This document shows, piece after piece, positions 1 to 7,734 of a stretch of 64,000 bases of DNA. This stretch comes from Anaerolineae bacterium (GTDB lineage Bacteria > Chloroflexota > Anaerolineae > 4572-78 > J111), in contig JAKLJP010000019.1 of the NCBI GenBank assembly GCA_023151115.1, positions 1-64,000 on the forward strand, in the 5' to 3' direction. The notes beneath the pieces are model-generated. The model was not told the DNA's origin. It saw only the letters and a program-made list of their open reading frames with translations, and did no database searches. The number at the start of each line of letters is the position of its first letter. Position 1 is the stretch's first letter. Made by a program: the position numbers and the translations under genes.

Positions 1-244
1 TTGAACTCTTCCAGAACGGTCTGAACCTTGATAACCTCCTTAATTATGTCGGCGTCCTATAGAACTGAACAACCCTGTAACCCTGGCGGCTCGTATCCCC
101 GCCGACACTTACCGGCAAAACGGCACGCTCCCCTGGTACGGCTCAGAATACGACCTGGACGATTTTATTGTCTATACCTTCTACGGCCACAAACGAGAGC
201 ATAGCGCCCAGATTGCTGCTTTTTCCGATTCTCTAACCCGCTAA
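1..244 (+). pseudogene. DinB-superfamily-like C-terminal fragment, frameshifted and cut by window edge
   Basis: The first 244 bases read as the end of a gene. From about base 44 to the TAA at 242-244 one frame gives a protein tail containing LPWYGSEYDLDDFIVYTFYG and then HKREHSAQI, which resembles the C-terminus of DinB/ClbS-like helical-bundle proteins. Upstream of base 60 the coding-like stretch (ELFQNGLNLDNLLNYV) lies in a different frame that stops at 60-62. A frameshift near bases 45-60 is therefore likely, either a decayed gene or a sequencing error. The start lies outside the window. DinB-like proteins are usually metal-binding four-helix bundles with thiol-transferase or unknown roles; the metal ligands cannot be judged here. 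Confidence 0.5.
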
Positions 245-249
245 CCCTG

Positions 250-324
250 CTATACTGCCCGCAGGCACAAACTGAGCTTTTTGCTAGTGTAGAAAAACGC
301 AGTTTGTATCCGTGCAAAGTATAG
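250..324 (+). repeat. 73-bp dispersed palindromic element, family A, copy 1
   Basis: The element is bounded by TATACT and AGTATA and contains an inner inverted repeat (ACAAACTG ... CAGTTTGT). Near-identical copies lie at 19132-19204 and, inverted, at 50164-50236; each pair differs at one or two positions. The size, terminal inverted repeats and lack of coding capacity are MITE-like. No related transposase is visible in the window. Confidence 0.85.
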
Positions 325-962
325 TATTGAGGAATTTCAAGCAAGCTTGAAACTCCTCGTTAAAAAAATAGATCATAGTAATAACTTTAGCCGTTTCTTT
401 TTGCGAGTATGACGTGGAACGACTAAAGTTGTCGCTACATACCCCCTTCTTTTCTAACCTTTTTTTTATTTTTTTCATAGACCTTTCTAAGGAAGATGTT
501 ATAACCTCATATCGTTCCAATAGTCAGCCAACTGCATAACCCCATTCTATCTGCAACCATTCTCTATTCAGCCTATCTTGTTTTCGTACAAGTCATAACA
601 AAATCTCAGTGGATCCAATTTTCGAGGAGTGAGGCACGCCTACGTGCCGAACGGAGCCGCACGTGGGCGTGCTGGCTCCTCAAATTTGGAGCTACTGAAT
701 CTTATTTATTCTCAGGTATGGCTGCCAAGATTATTTTTTTGTTTTAGGCAGAAGCCACTCTTACAGGTAAAAATCTCTGGAGGTGTTTTATGGATTATGT
801 TTGACTATTGATAAGGGGACACAGGTCAGGGATTAGGCGAGCATCATGGTCGCAGTCACGCCCTAAGGCAATGTAGTTAAAATGGGGAGATGATAGCGAG
901 GTTGCCTCGGCGCATTGTTTGATGATACTTTCTCTAGCCAAAATCAAGAAAGGAAATTAAAC
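325..962. other. Intergenic region with palindromes, no supported gene
   Basis: It holds a hairpin at 383-430 (AACTTTAG ... CTAAAGTT arms), the 93-bp family B element at 606-698, and a short GC hairpin (CGAGG-TTG-CCTCG) at about 897-909 just upstream of the response-regulator gene. The open frames here overlap the palindromes, lack ribosome binding sites and resemble no known protein. I see no riboswitch that I can name. Confidence 0.6.
606..698 (+). repeat. 93-bp dispersed palindromic element, family B, copy 1
   Basis: An imperfect palindrome from TCAGTGGATCC to CTACTGA, with internal arms GGCACGCC-TACGTGCCG and CGCACGTGGGCGTGC. A second copy lies inverted at 58558-58650 with only a few differences. 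It is non-coding and strongly foldable. Confidence 0.85.
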
Positions 963-1721
963 ATGACTGGGACATTATTACTCATCGAGGACGATGTCAG
1001 ATTATGCGAAACCTTGAGCCAACTATTAACCTTCAAAGGTTTTCGAGTTCAAACGGCCTATAACGCCCTCACCGGGATGCAAAAAATTTATAACTGTGAG
1101 CCGGATGCAGTTATTTTGGATATTATGTTACCGGACTCGGATGGCTGGCAGGTCTGTTCGCACATTAAGGCCATGTTTGATATCCCTATCCTCATTCTAA
1201 CCGCCCTCGGCGCGGAGGAACATGTTGTTAAAGCATTAGAACTGGGGGCCGACGATTACATCGTAAAACCGGTCACAACCCCAGAGCTTTTGGATCGCAT
1301 CAACAGTTTGCTCCACCGCGCTCATTGTTCAAGCAGAGTGTTTAGCCATGATTATTTTGACTGCGTTCTACGCTACGGCGACCTTATGGTTGACTTGGAC
1401 CGTCACGAAGTTATGCTTGCGGGCGAACGAATTGACTTAAGCCCCACTGAATTTCAGCTTTTGACCCTATTCATCCGCTACGAAGGCCGAATGTTGCCCC
1501 ATGAATTTCTATTAAATAAAATTTGGGGTTCAGCATACGCCAATAAAACTAACTACCTGCGCCTCTATATTAACTATTTACGGCGTAAAATCGAAAAAAA
1601 TCCCGATAAGCCTACCTTAATTCACAGCGAGCGGGGTATTGGCTATCGCTTTGGCGCAAGACTGAACCATAGGAATAGTAACACCCCGCATTTCCTGACG
1701 GATTCTCAGTTTTTAAATTAG
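963..1721 (+). CDS. OmpR/PhoB-family response regulator (orphan)
   Basis: A 252-residue two-domain transcription factor. The receiver domain (about 4-118) carries the acidic pair in LLIEDD, the phosphoacceptor Asp at about residue 53 in ILDIMLPDSDGW, the conserved Thr in ILTALG and the Lys in YIVKPV. A winged-helix DNA-binding domain (about 138-235) includes SPTEFQLLTLF and ERGIGYRFG. I place the start at the ATG at 963 rather than at 915 because AGAAAGG sits at a suitable distance upstream and residues before it are not family-like. No histidine kinase is adjacent, so its partner is elsewhere. Target genes cannot be inferred; the next gene is on the opposite strand. Confidence 0.93.
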   Translation: MTGTLLLIEDDVRLCETLSQLLTFKGFRVQTAYNALTGMQKIYNCEPDAVILDIMLPDSDGWQVCSHIKAMFDIPILILTALGAEEHVVKALELGADDYIVKPVTTPELLDRINSLLHRAHCSSRVFSHDYFDCVLRYGDLMVDLDRHEVMLAGERIDLSPTEFQLLTLFIRYEGRMLPHEFLLNKIWGSAYANKTNYLRLYINYLRRKIEKNPDKPTLIHSERGIGYRFGARLNHRNSNTPHFLTDSQFLN

Positions 1722-1760
1722 TGGGTATCCACTGTAACTCATATATACTAAGCGCACGCT

Positions 1761-1830
1761 AAAATTTCCGTAAGACGGCATCCCTATGCCGTCCGCTGAC
1801 GTATGGGGATGCGTCAGCTACGGAAATTTT
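1761..1830. repeat. Long hairpin between convergent genes
   Basis: Perfect 12-bp outer arms (AAAATTTCCGTA at 1761-1772 and its complement at 1819-1830) enclose further complementary segments (GACGGCATCCC / GGGGATGCGTC). It lies between the ends of the response regulator and the amidase gene, so it could terminate both. It belongs to the general class of intergenic palindromes of this window. Confidence 0.75.
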
Positions 1831-1861
1831 GAAATGCGTTGGGTATATTTAGGGTAATTTA

Positions 1862-2794
1862 TCACTTCACAAAGATACCCAATGGTAGATAAGCCGAGAC
1901 AATCCAGTTGGGCGCGTCCACAATCTCGCTAATTTTCAAATCTACGGCTGCGCCGCACAGGCAGTAAGCCTGCTCGCGGGTCAAACCGTGTTCGGCGGCC
2001 AGGTAGTCAATCATGTAGCGAATGGACTGCTGGGCATTTTTGAACAAGTCAGGCCCATGCGCCGTAGTGACATAATAACCGCCCTCATCAGCTACAGTCA
2101 ATTTTTTGCCAGGCGGAGTGATGAAACGCAGCTCAGGGATATGTCTGCCTTTATGCAGGGTAAACTTCAGGGTCACGGTCATCGGCGTCTCGATGCCTGT
2201 CCCATTAACTTCCCCATCGCCCATCGCAGCGTGGCAGTCACCGCAGGAGAAGAGCGCGCCGGAAACCAGCACCGGGAAAAAGACCCGCGCACCGGGGTTG
2301 AGATGGCGAATGTCTATATTGCCGGCGTTCTCACGGGGCGGGATGGTGTTCAACCGGCCCGGCTCGCGCGGGGCGACGCCCATGACCCCGCAGTGCGGCT
2401 CGTAGGGAATACGGATCTTTTCGCTAAAGTGGCAAACCTCGCCCTCCAGCCGGTAATGCTGGAGATAGGGTGTGGTAAAGTCGTCGGCTAGCAGGCCAAA
2501 GCCAGGAATCACCGCGTTCCAGCCCCAGCCCTTGTGCTGCATGCTCACCACTTCCACCTCCAATCCGTCGCCTGGTTCCGCCCCTTCGATGTAAACTGGG
2601 CCGGTCAGCGGGTGGATGGGGTCAAAGCTGATCGTCTTTAGCGCCTCCTCGGTTGAAGTAGGCGTCACCTGATTGGCCGAAGCCTCCAGCGTTTCGAACA
2701 CCACCGTATCGCCGGGTTGAATCCGTACTCGCGCCGGGTGAGAATTGTCCCAAAACGCATGCGGTTGAGTATCATCCAGATGATGCGTAGCCAT
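1862..2794 (-). CDS. Acetamidase/formamidase family amidohydrolase
   Basis: A 310-residue cytosolic enzyme of the FmdA/AmdA family, which hydrolyses short amides such as formamide or acetamide to the acid and ammonia. Family-typical stretches include PIHPLTGPVYIEGAEPGD, FSCGDCHAAMGDGEVNGTGI and the C-terminal cysteine-containing LTREQAYCLCGAAVDLKISE. Length agrees with the family. The ATG is preceded by AAAGGAG. It is the last gene of a minus-strand series with two permeases and a solute-binding lipoprotein, which suggests the amide or its precursor is imported by that system. A motif upstream of its start is shared with the solute-binding gene (see 2811-2825), hinting at common control. The exact amide substrate is not readable. 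Confidence 0.9.
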   Translation of the reverse strand: MATHHLDDTQPHAFWDNSHPARVRIQPGDTVVFETLEASANQVTPTSTEEALKTISFDPIHPLTGPVYIEGAEPGDGLEVEVVSMQHKGWGWNAVIPGFGLLADDFTTPYLQHYRLEGEVCHFSEKIRIPYEPHCGVMGVAPREPGRLNTIPPRENAGNIDIRHLNPGARVFFPVLVSGALFSCGDCHAAMGDGEVNGTGIETPMTVTLKFTLHKGRHIPELRFITPPGKKLTVADEGGYYVTTAHGPDLFKNAQQSIRYMIDYLAAEHGLTREQAYCLCGAAVDLKISEIVDAPNWIVSAYLPLGIFVK

Positions 2795-2810
2795 AGAATT
2801 TTGCTCCTTT

Positions 2811-2825
2811 GCCTAATAAAATTTT
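2811..2825 (-). promoter_or_regulatory. Motif shared with solute-binding gene upstream region, copy 1
   Basis: The 15-mer GCCTAATAAAATTTT (plus-strand reading) lies 17-31 bases upstream of the amidase start codon. The same 15-mer with one mismatch lies at 6880-6894, 20-34 bases upstream of the solute-binding gene. It sits where a -10 region or operator would be. Function is inferred. Confidence 0.4.
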
Positions 2826-2914
2826 GATTTGTTGATCAGGGTAAATCTGACCGCCGACCGCTGGAAAATCCTTTAATCGAATAAGGGCGGTCAGCCGTCG
2901 GCCGTCGGCGGTTC

Positions 2915-3844
2915 TCATGACTGGCTGTGCCGGATGCGTGGGTCAACCAGGCTCTGCGCCAGGTCAATCAGAATCCCACTGAGGACCACCATACAGGCTG
3001 TGAAAATAACTGTGCCCAAAATAAGCGGCACATCCACTGTCTCGATGGCTTCGACGGCCATGCGGCCCACGCCCGGCCAGTTGAACACCCGCTCGACCAG
3101 CACTACTCCGCCGATGAACCAGGGAATGTCCATGCCGGCCATGGTGATGATCGGATTGAGGGCGTTGGGCAGGACATGCCGCACCGTAACCCATAGATTG
3201 CTCAAACCTTTAGCGCGCGCGGTGCGAACATAATCATTCGCCAGAACATCGAGCATACTCGAGCGCATCATCCGGGCATACCAGGCCGCCCCGCCCAGTC
3301 CGGCGGTGAGCGCGGGCAGCACCAGGTGAGCCAGACTGCCCGTTCCCCCCAGTGGAAAAATGGGCAGCAAAAAGCCAAACCAATACAGGAATAACAGCCC
3401 CAGCCAAAACGGCGGCGCGGAAACACCTAACAGGGCTAAAAACATACCGGCCCGGTCGGGCCAGCGCCCGCGTCCCAGAGCCGAGACAATTCCCACCGGC
3501 AAACCGATGGCCAGCTCGACCAGGATGCCGCCCGCTATCAAGGCCAGGGTGTAAGGAATCCGGCTGAGGAGCAGTTCGGTGACGGCAATCTGCTTGCGAT
3601 AGGAAAAGCCGAGGTCGCCTTGCAATAGCCGCTCGACGTAGCGTAGGTACTGCCTCCATAAGGGTTGGTCAAGGCCCAGTTCATGGCGGATGCGGTCTAC
3701 TGTTTCTACCGTCGCGCTTGGCCCGGCGTACATGCGGGCCGGATCGGCCGGTAAGTAATAGATCAGGATGAAGGTCAGCACCGAAATGCCAACCAGCACC
3801 GGGATTGTTTGGATCAGGCGACGCGCGATAAAAACCCACATCAT
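2915..3844 (-). CDS. Dipeptide/oligopeptide-type ABC importer permease, DppB-like
   Basis: A 309-residue inner-membrane protein with about six transmembrane segments, beginning FIARRLIQTIPVLVGISVL as in DppB/OppB. The cytoplasmic coupling (EAA-like) loop is DYVRTARAKGLS followed by HVLPNALNPIITM. It would pair with the DppC-like protein encoded upstream to form the channel for the solute-binding lipoprotein at 5154-6860. Gene order here (binding protein, DppC-like, DppB-like) is reversed from the common B-then-C order. No ATPase subunits follow. The start at 3844 is an ATG followed by a second ATG; the upstream AGGTAG is a weak ribosome site. Confidence 0.92.
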   Translation of the reverse strand: MMWVFIARRLIQTIPVLVGISVLTFILIYYLPADPARMYAGPSATVETVDRIRHELGLDQPLWRQYLRYVERLLQGDLGFSYRKQIAVTELLLSRIPYTLALIAGGILVELAIGLPVGIVSALGRGRWPDRAGMFLALLGVSAPPFWLGLLFLYWFGFLLPIFPLGGTGSLAHLVLPALTAGLGGAAWYARMMRSSMLDVLANDYVRTARAKGLSNLWVTVRHVLPNALNPIITMAGMDIPWFIGGVVLVERVFNWPGVGRMAVEAIETVDVPLILGTVIFTACMVVLSGILIDLAQSLVDPRIRHSQS

Positions 3845-3850
3845 CAGGCT

Positions 3851-3960
3851 ACCTGTAGCTAATTGTGAATTGTGAATAATGAATTGTGAATTGTGAACGG
3901 AAGATGGATATAACTATCTCATTAACAATTAACGATTGACAATTCACCATTGACAATTAG
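3851..3960. repeat. Palindrome built of GAATTGTGAA-type phrases
   Basis: One side reads repeated AATTGTGAATTGTGAA, the other the complementary phrases (CAATTAACGATTGACAATTCACC). The right arm abuts the stop codon of the DppC-like gene at 3957-3959. It fills nearly the whole gap between the two permease genes. Confidence 0.7.
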
Positions 3961-4922
3961 AACCTGCCTCGCTGGCTGGGGTCCAGCACGTCCCGCAGGC
4001 CGTCGCCCAGGAGATTGAAAGCAAAAACGGTGATCATGATTGCCAGGCCAGGGTAGATGACCATCCAGGGGGCCGTCCGGTAAAAGGATTGGGCCTGCTG
4101 GATCATCCCGCCCCAACTCGGCGTAGGCGGCTGGACGCCGATGCCCAGATAGCTCAGGCTGGCTTCGAGCATAACGTTGGTAGCAATGCCTAACGTACCC
4201 CAAACAATGAGGGTCGGAACGAGTTGGGGGAGGATGTGCCGCACCAAAGTATAGCGGCGTTTCGCGCCAATGGCCCTGGCGGCAATCACAAAATCACGCT
4301 GGCGCAGCGAAAGCACCTGGCCGTAGGCCACGCGGGCAATCCAGGTCCAGTAGACCAGCCCAATCACCAGAATGATAATCCACATGCTCGGTTTGAGAAT
4401 CGCTACCAGGGTCATGGCCAGCAGCAAGGTTGGAAAGGCCATCATTATATCGGTAAAACGCATCAGCAGCGTTTCGAGCGGGTTGCCAAAGTAGCCGGCA
4501 ATTGAGCCAATCAGCGTGCCCAGGGCTACAGCCAGAGAGTTGGCTAAAACGCCCACCAGCAAACTGACCCGCGCCCCGTAAAGAATACGGCTCAACAAAT
4601 CGCGCCCATTGGCGTCGGTACCGAGAGGGAAACGCCAACTGCCTTCGCTCAGGAGGGTGCTGGGCACGGGCTGGCCATCGAGGGTCAGGCCATCCCGGAA
4701 CTGTTCGGTCGGGTCGTGCGGAGCCAGCACGGGCGCAAAAATCGCCGCCAGGACGATGAGCACAATCAAGCCCAGGCCGACCATGGCCGAGGAATCGCGC
4801 CGCAGGCTGCGCCAGGCCACTGTAAAATAGCCAGCTTCACGGGGCGCGGCATAGCCAATTTGCGGTCGGGAAGCGGGTTGTTTGAACGAACCGGATTTTT
4901 TGTCGAGTTCGGTGATAGCCAC
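3957..4922 (-). CDS. Dipeptide/oligopeptide-type ABC importer permease, DppC-like
   Basis: A 321-residue permease. A cytoplasmic N-terminus (about 1-45) precedes the first membrane helix VGLGLIVLIVLAAIFAPVLA, then the periplasmic loop with HPLGTDANGRD-like signature (here FPLGTDANGRDLLSRILYG), typical of DppC/OppC/GsiD. The coupling loop is DFVIAARAIGAKRRYTL. It forms the heterodimeric channel with the DppB-like protein at 2915-3844. The start is a GTG with no clear Shine-Dalgarno sequence; the region just upstream is repetitive (GGAACTGAGGGAACTGAGG), so the start is less certain than the gene. Confidence 0.92.
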   Translation of the reverse strand: MAITELDKKSGSFKQPASRPQIGYAAPREAGYFTVAWRSLRRDSSAMVGLGLIVLIVLAAIFAPVLAPHDPTEQFRDGLTLDGQPVPSTLLSEGSWRFPLGTDANGRDLLSRILYGARVSLLVGVLANSLAVALGTLIGSIAGYFGNPLETLLMRFTDIMMAFPTLLLAMTLVAILKPSMWIIILVIGLVYWTWIARVAYGQVLSLRQRDFVIAARAIGAKRRYTLVRHILPQLVPTLIVWGTLGIATNVMLEASLSYLGIGVQPPTPSWGGMIQQAQSFYRTAPWMVIYPGLAIMITVFAFNLLGDGLRDVLDPSQRGRF

Positions 4923-5025
4923 GGTGATTTCAAAGGAACTGAGGGAACTGAGGGAACTTTTCTTTCAGTCCCTCCTTATGCTCAAAAAGCATATTTTGTT
5001 ACTGTGACAAGGACTTACGCTGTCA

Positions 5026-5127
5026 TGTCATTTCGAGCGACGATAGGAGCGAGAAATCCTCAAAACCACTCTTACAAGATTAGGGATTAGAGATTTCTCC
5101 CTCCGCTTCGCTCCGGTCGAAATGACA
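5026..5127. repeat. TGTCATTTCGA palindromic element, copy 1
   Basis: Outer arms TGTCATTTCGA and TCGAAATGACA with inner GCGAGAAATC / GATTTCTC arms. A close relative is at 15977-16073 and a diverged one at 29083-29162. This resembles REP-like elements that are widespread in bacterial intergenic regions. Confidence 0.8.
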
Positions 5128-5153
5128 TGCTTAGACCCACCACATAAGTCCCA

Positions 5154-6860
5154 TTACGGCGCCAGCCACATCGTTTCGTAGCGGAAGAGATGCTCCGGGT
5201 GGGTGAGGGTGGGCTGGCCGTGCAGTTTTTCAGAGTGAGCCACATCGTACTCACCATTGATGACGGGAACCCAGACGGCATCATCCATCAAGGCTTTGAA
5301 GAAGGGTTTATAAGCCTCCAACCGGGCCTTGCGGTCGGTCATCGCCAGTAGCTCCAGGCTCTGCTTGTGAAGCTCTTCATTGCAGTAGCGCGACCAGTTC
5401 CAGCCGCCGGGCACATTTGAGTCGCAACCCAGGATCGGCGCGTAGAAATCGTCAGGATCCGGGTAATCTTGAGTCCAGGCCAGCCCGCCCGACCAGACCA
5501 GCGGCGTTTTGCCGTTCCCGGCATCTTCGATGACATTGGGCGCAGCCAGGGTGTTGATGGTCAGCTTAATGCCAATTTTGTCCAGGTCTTGCTGGAAAGA
5601 CTCGCACAGTTTGGGCTGCGGTTCCACCGAGATACATTCGATGCTGGTTTCAAAGCCATCAGCAAAGCCGGCTTCGGCCAGCAAGGCTTTGGCCTTCTCC
5701 GGGTCGTACTCGTAGCCGGTGTAAGTGGGGTCGTAGCCGGGCATCAACGGCGGAAGAATCTGGTTGGCGACAGTGGCCCGGCCATTGAGCAGTTGCACGA
5801 TGCGCTGCTTGTCAATGGCGTGGTTAAGCGCCTGCCGCACTTTCAGGTTATCAAACGGCGGCATGGTGGTGTTGATGGCGATATAGGTGGTGTTGACCTG
5901 CGGGCTGCGCTCGATGCGGTTGGCCCAGGCCGGGTCGGTGCTGATGCGGGTCCAATCTGCGCCGGGCGGCGGGTCGCCCATCATCTGGATTTCATCTTTT
6001 TCCAGTCGCAATAAAGCCACATCCGGCTCAACCCCCACCTCAATTCTGATTCCGTCGAGGTAAGGCAGCCCTTCGTAAAAGTAATCGGGGTTGCGCTCAA
6101 AAACCAGATATTGGCCTGGCTGCCACTCTTTGAGTTTGAAGGGGCCGGTGCCGACTGGGGCGTGTCCAAAGTTTTCGCCGGCCTTTTCGACTTCTTCTTT
6201 GGGCACAATAAAGGCAAAGTTAAGGGCCATCTTGTTGAGGAAGGTCACATCGGGCTGGGTCAAGGTAAACTCCACCGTGGATGGGTCTACCGCCTTGATG
6301 CCTTCCACCGAGGTCACCTGGCCGTCAATAAATTCCTGGGCGCCCTTGATGCCGACAAAAAAGCCCGCGCCGGGGCTGCCGGTTTTGGGGTCCAACACAC
6401 GGGTAATGGTGTAGACCACGTCATCGGCGGTCACTTCGCGCCCGTTCTGGAATTTAACCCCCTGGCGTAATTTAAAGGTGTAAACGGTGCTGTCGGCGCT
6501 GACTTCCGGCAAACTCTCAGCAATGCGTGGGGTGATATTGGTCGTATCGTCGTAGTCCAACAGCCCATCGAAGACCAGCTTGATCGTCGGCCAGTTGGTC
6601 CAGTCGTAGCCAATGGCCGGATCGAGCGTAGCCAGGTCATCTTTGTAAACAACGGTAATTGACCCACCGCGCTGCGGTTCCATCGCCCCGGTGCTTTCGG
6701 CAGGCGCTTCGGTAGCGGCCGGGGCTTCGGTGGGGGCGGCGGCTTCAGACCCACCGGCGCTTTCGGCGGGTGGGGCGGTAGGGGAGGCTGGCGCGCCGCT
6801 GCAAGCTGCAAGGCTGAGACTCAAAATGAGCAGGATGCTAAAAATGACACTCCTCTTCAT
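5154..6860 (-). CDS. Solute-binding lipoprotein of peptide/nickel-type ABC importer (SBP_bac_5)
   Basis: A 568-residue exported lipoprotein. The signal peptide ends in the lipobox LAAC (Cys at about 20), followed by a Ser/Pro/Ala/Glu-rich linker to about residue 65. The SBP_bac_5 domain fills the rest, with the usual opening (ATLDPAIGYDWTNW), KLRQGVKFQNGREVTADDVV and the later VRQALNHAIDKQRIV. It should capture peptides, amides or related solutes outside the membrane and deliver them to the permeases just downstream. The ATG has AGAGGAG seven bases upstream. The upstream region carries the motif shared with the amidase gene. The same domain family is fused to the regulator at 7735-11790, which suggests paired outside and inside sensing. 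Confidence 0.93.
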   Translation of the reverse strand: MKRSVIFSILLILSLSLAACSGAPASPTAPPAESAGGSEAAAPTEAPAATEAPAESTGAMEPQRGGSITVVYKDDLATLDPAIGYDWTNWPTIKLVFDGLLDYDDTTNITPRIAESLPEVSADSTVYTFKLRQGVKFQNGREVTADDVVYTITRVLDPKTGSPGAGFFVGIKGAQEFIDGQVTSVEGIKAVDPSTVEFTLTQPDVTFLNKMALNFAFIVPKEEVEKAGENFGHAPVGTGPFKLKEWQPGQYLVFERNPDYFYEGLPYLDGIRIEVGVEPDVALLRLEKDEIQMMGDPPPGADWTRISTDPAWANRIERSPQVNTTYIAINTTMPPFDNLKVRQALNHAIDKQRIVQLLNGRATVANQILPPLMPGYDPTYTGYEYDPEKAKALLAEAGFADGFETSIECISVEPQPKLCESFQQDLDKIGIKLTINTLAAPNVIEDAGNGKTPLVWSGGLAWTQDYPDPDDFYAPILGCDSNVPGGWNWSRYCNEELHKQSLELLAMTDRKARLEAYKPFFKALMDDAVWVPVINGEYDVAHSEKLHGQPTLTHPEHLFRYETMWLAP

Positions 6861-6879
6861 CGAATTACTCCTCTTTTTA

Positions 6880-6894
6880 GCTTAATAAAATTTT
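6880..6894 (-). promoter_or_regulatory. Motif shared with amidase upstream region, copy 2
   Basis: GCTTAATAAAATTTT (plus-strand reading), one mismatch from 2811-2825, 20-34 bases upstream of the solute-binding gene start. On the coding strand the AT-rich core could serve as a -10 region; shared position at two genes of the same locus favours common regulation. Confidence 0.4.
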
Positions 6895-7031
6895 ATGATC
6901 GCCACAGCAGACGTGTAGCAGGGTTACCAGGTGAGCAGGAGTTGGAGCAGGGTGGGAGGTTTTATTCTATGCAACAGAACCTTATCGGGCTACGAGTATA
7001 GCATATCCCGACTTAAATGCAAGATTTTGGC

Positions 7032-7712
7032 TTAGGCCAACGTTTTCCTAAAAAGGTTAAGGGTTCGCTGCCAGGCATCGGCAGCGGCTTGGGGGTGATA
7101 GGCGGGGCGAGTATCATTGAAAAAAGCATGCTGCGCGCCGGGATAAATCACCGTTTCGTGCTTGACCCCGGCCCGCTCCATCTGCGCCGCCCGCTTCCGG
7201 GCTACCTCCGGCGACACGCCCCGGTCTAACTCACCAAAGATAGCCAGCACCGGCCCGCCAATCCGGGCGACTTCCGCATCGCTCATTTCCGGACCGCCGC
7301 CATAAAAAGGAACCGCCGCGCCGACATGGGCCAGTTTGGCGGCGGCATGCCAGGTCAATCCGCCGCCCATACAAAAGCCGACCACCCCCACCTCTTTGGG
7401 CGAAACCTGGGCCAACCCTATCAAATGATTGATAGCCCCCTGGATTACCGCCAGCGCCTCGTCCCAAACCAGGGCCATGCGCAGCTTGCGGGCCTCGTCG
7501 GGTTCGGTCGTGACTCTACCGTTGTACAAATCCGGGGCAATGGCGGCAAAACCCTCCCCGGCAAAACGATCGGCGATGCTTTTGATGTGGTCATCCAGCC
7601 CCCACCATTCCTGGATGACGACTACTCCAGGCCAGGGGCCATCGCCGGCCGGCAAGGCCAGATAGCCGCTGTGGCCGTCAAACGAAACTAAGCTGCCGCT
7701 TGTTTGAGACAT
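7032..7712 (-). CDS. Dienelactone hydrolase family protein
   Basis: A 226-residue alpha/beta hydrolase of the DLH family (carboxymethylenebutenolidase-like). The nucleophile is Cys at about 114 in VGFCMGGG, the acid is Asp at about 163 in FGELDRG and the base is His at about 195 in GAQHAFF. The opening LPAGDGPWPGVVVIQEWWGL and DHIKSIADRFA are typical. DLH enzymes open lactones such as dienelactone, but the family is broad and the substrate here is unknown. It lies 22 bases after the large regulator on the same strand, with GGAGG before its ATG, so the two are probably co-transcribed. It separates the regulator from the transport genes. Confidence 0.92.
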   Translation of the reverse strand: MSQTSGSLVSFDGHSGYLALPAGDGPWPGVVVIQEWWGLDDHIKSIADRFAGEGFAAIAPDLYNGRVTTEPDEARKLRMALVWDEALAVIQGAINHLIGLAQVSPKEVGVVGFCMGGGLTWHAAAKLAHVGAAVPFYGGGPEMSDAEVARIGGPVLAIFGELDRGVSPEVARKRAAQMERAGVKHETVIYPGAQHAFFNDTRPAYHPQAAADAWQRTLNLFRKTLA

Positions 7713-7734
7713 TGATTCCTCCGCTGAATTATCT

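Noticed and set aside
284..520. 78-residue minus-strand frame
   Set aside because: It overlaps the family A element and another hairpin, has no family resemblance and no convincing promoter.
629..811. 60-residue plus-strand frame
   Set aside because: Its first half is the family B palindrome; composition and context are non-coding.
812..962. Possible riboswitch upstream of the response regulator
   Set aside because: Some short stems are visible but no conserved riboswitch core could be matched.
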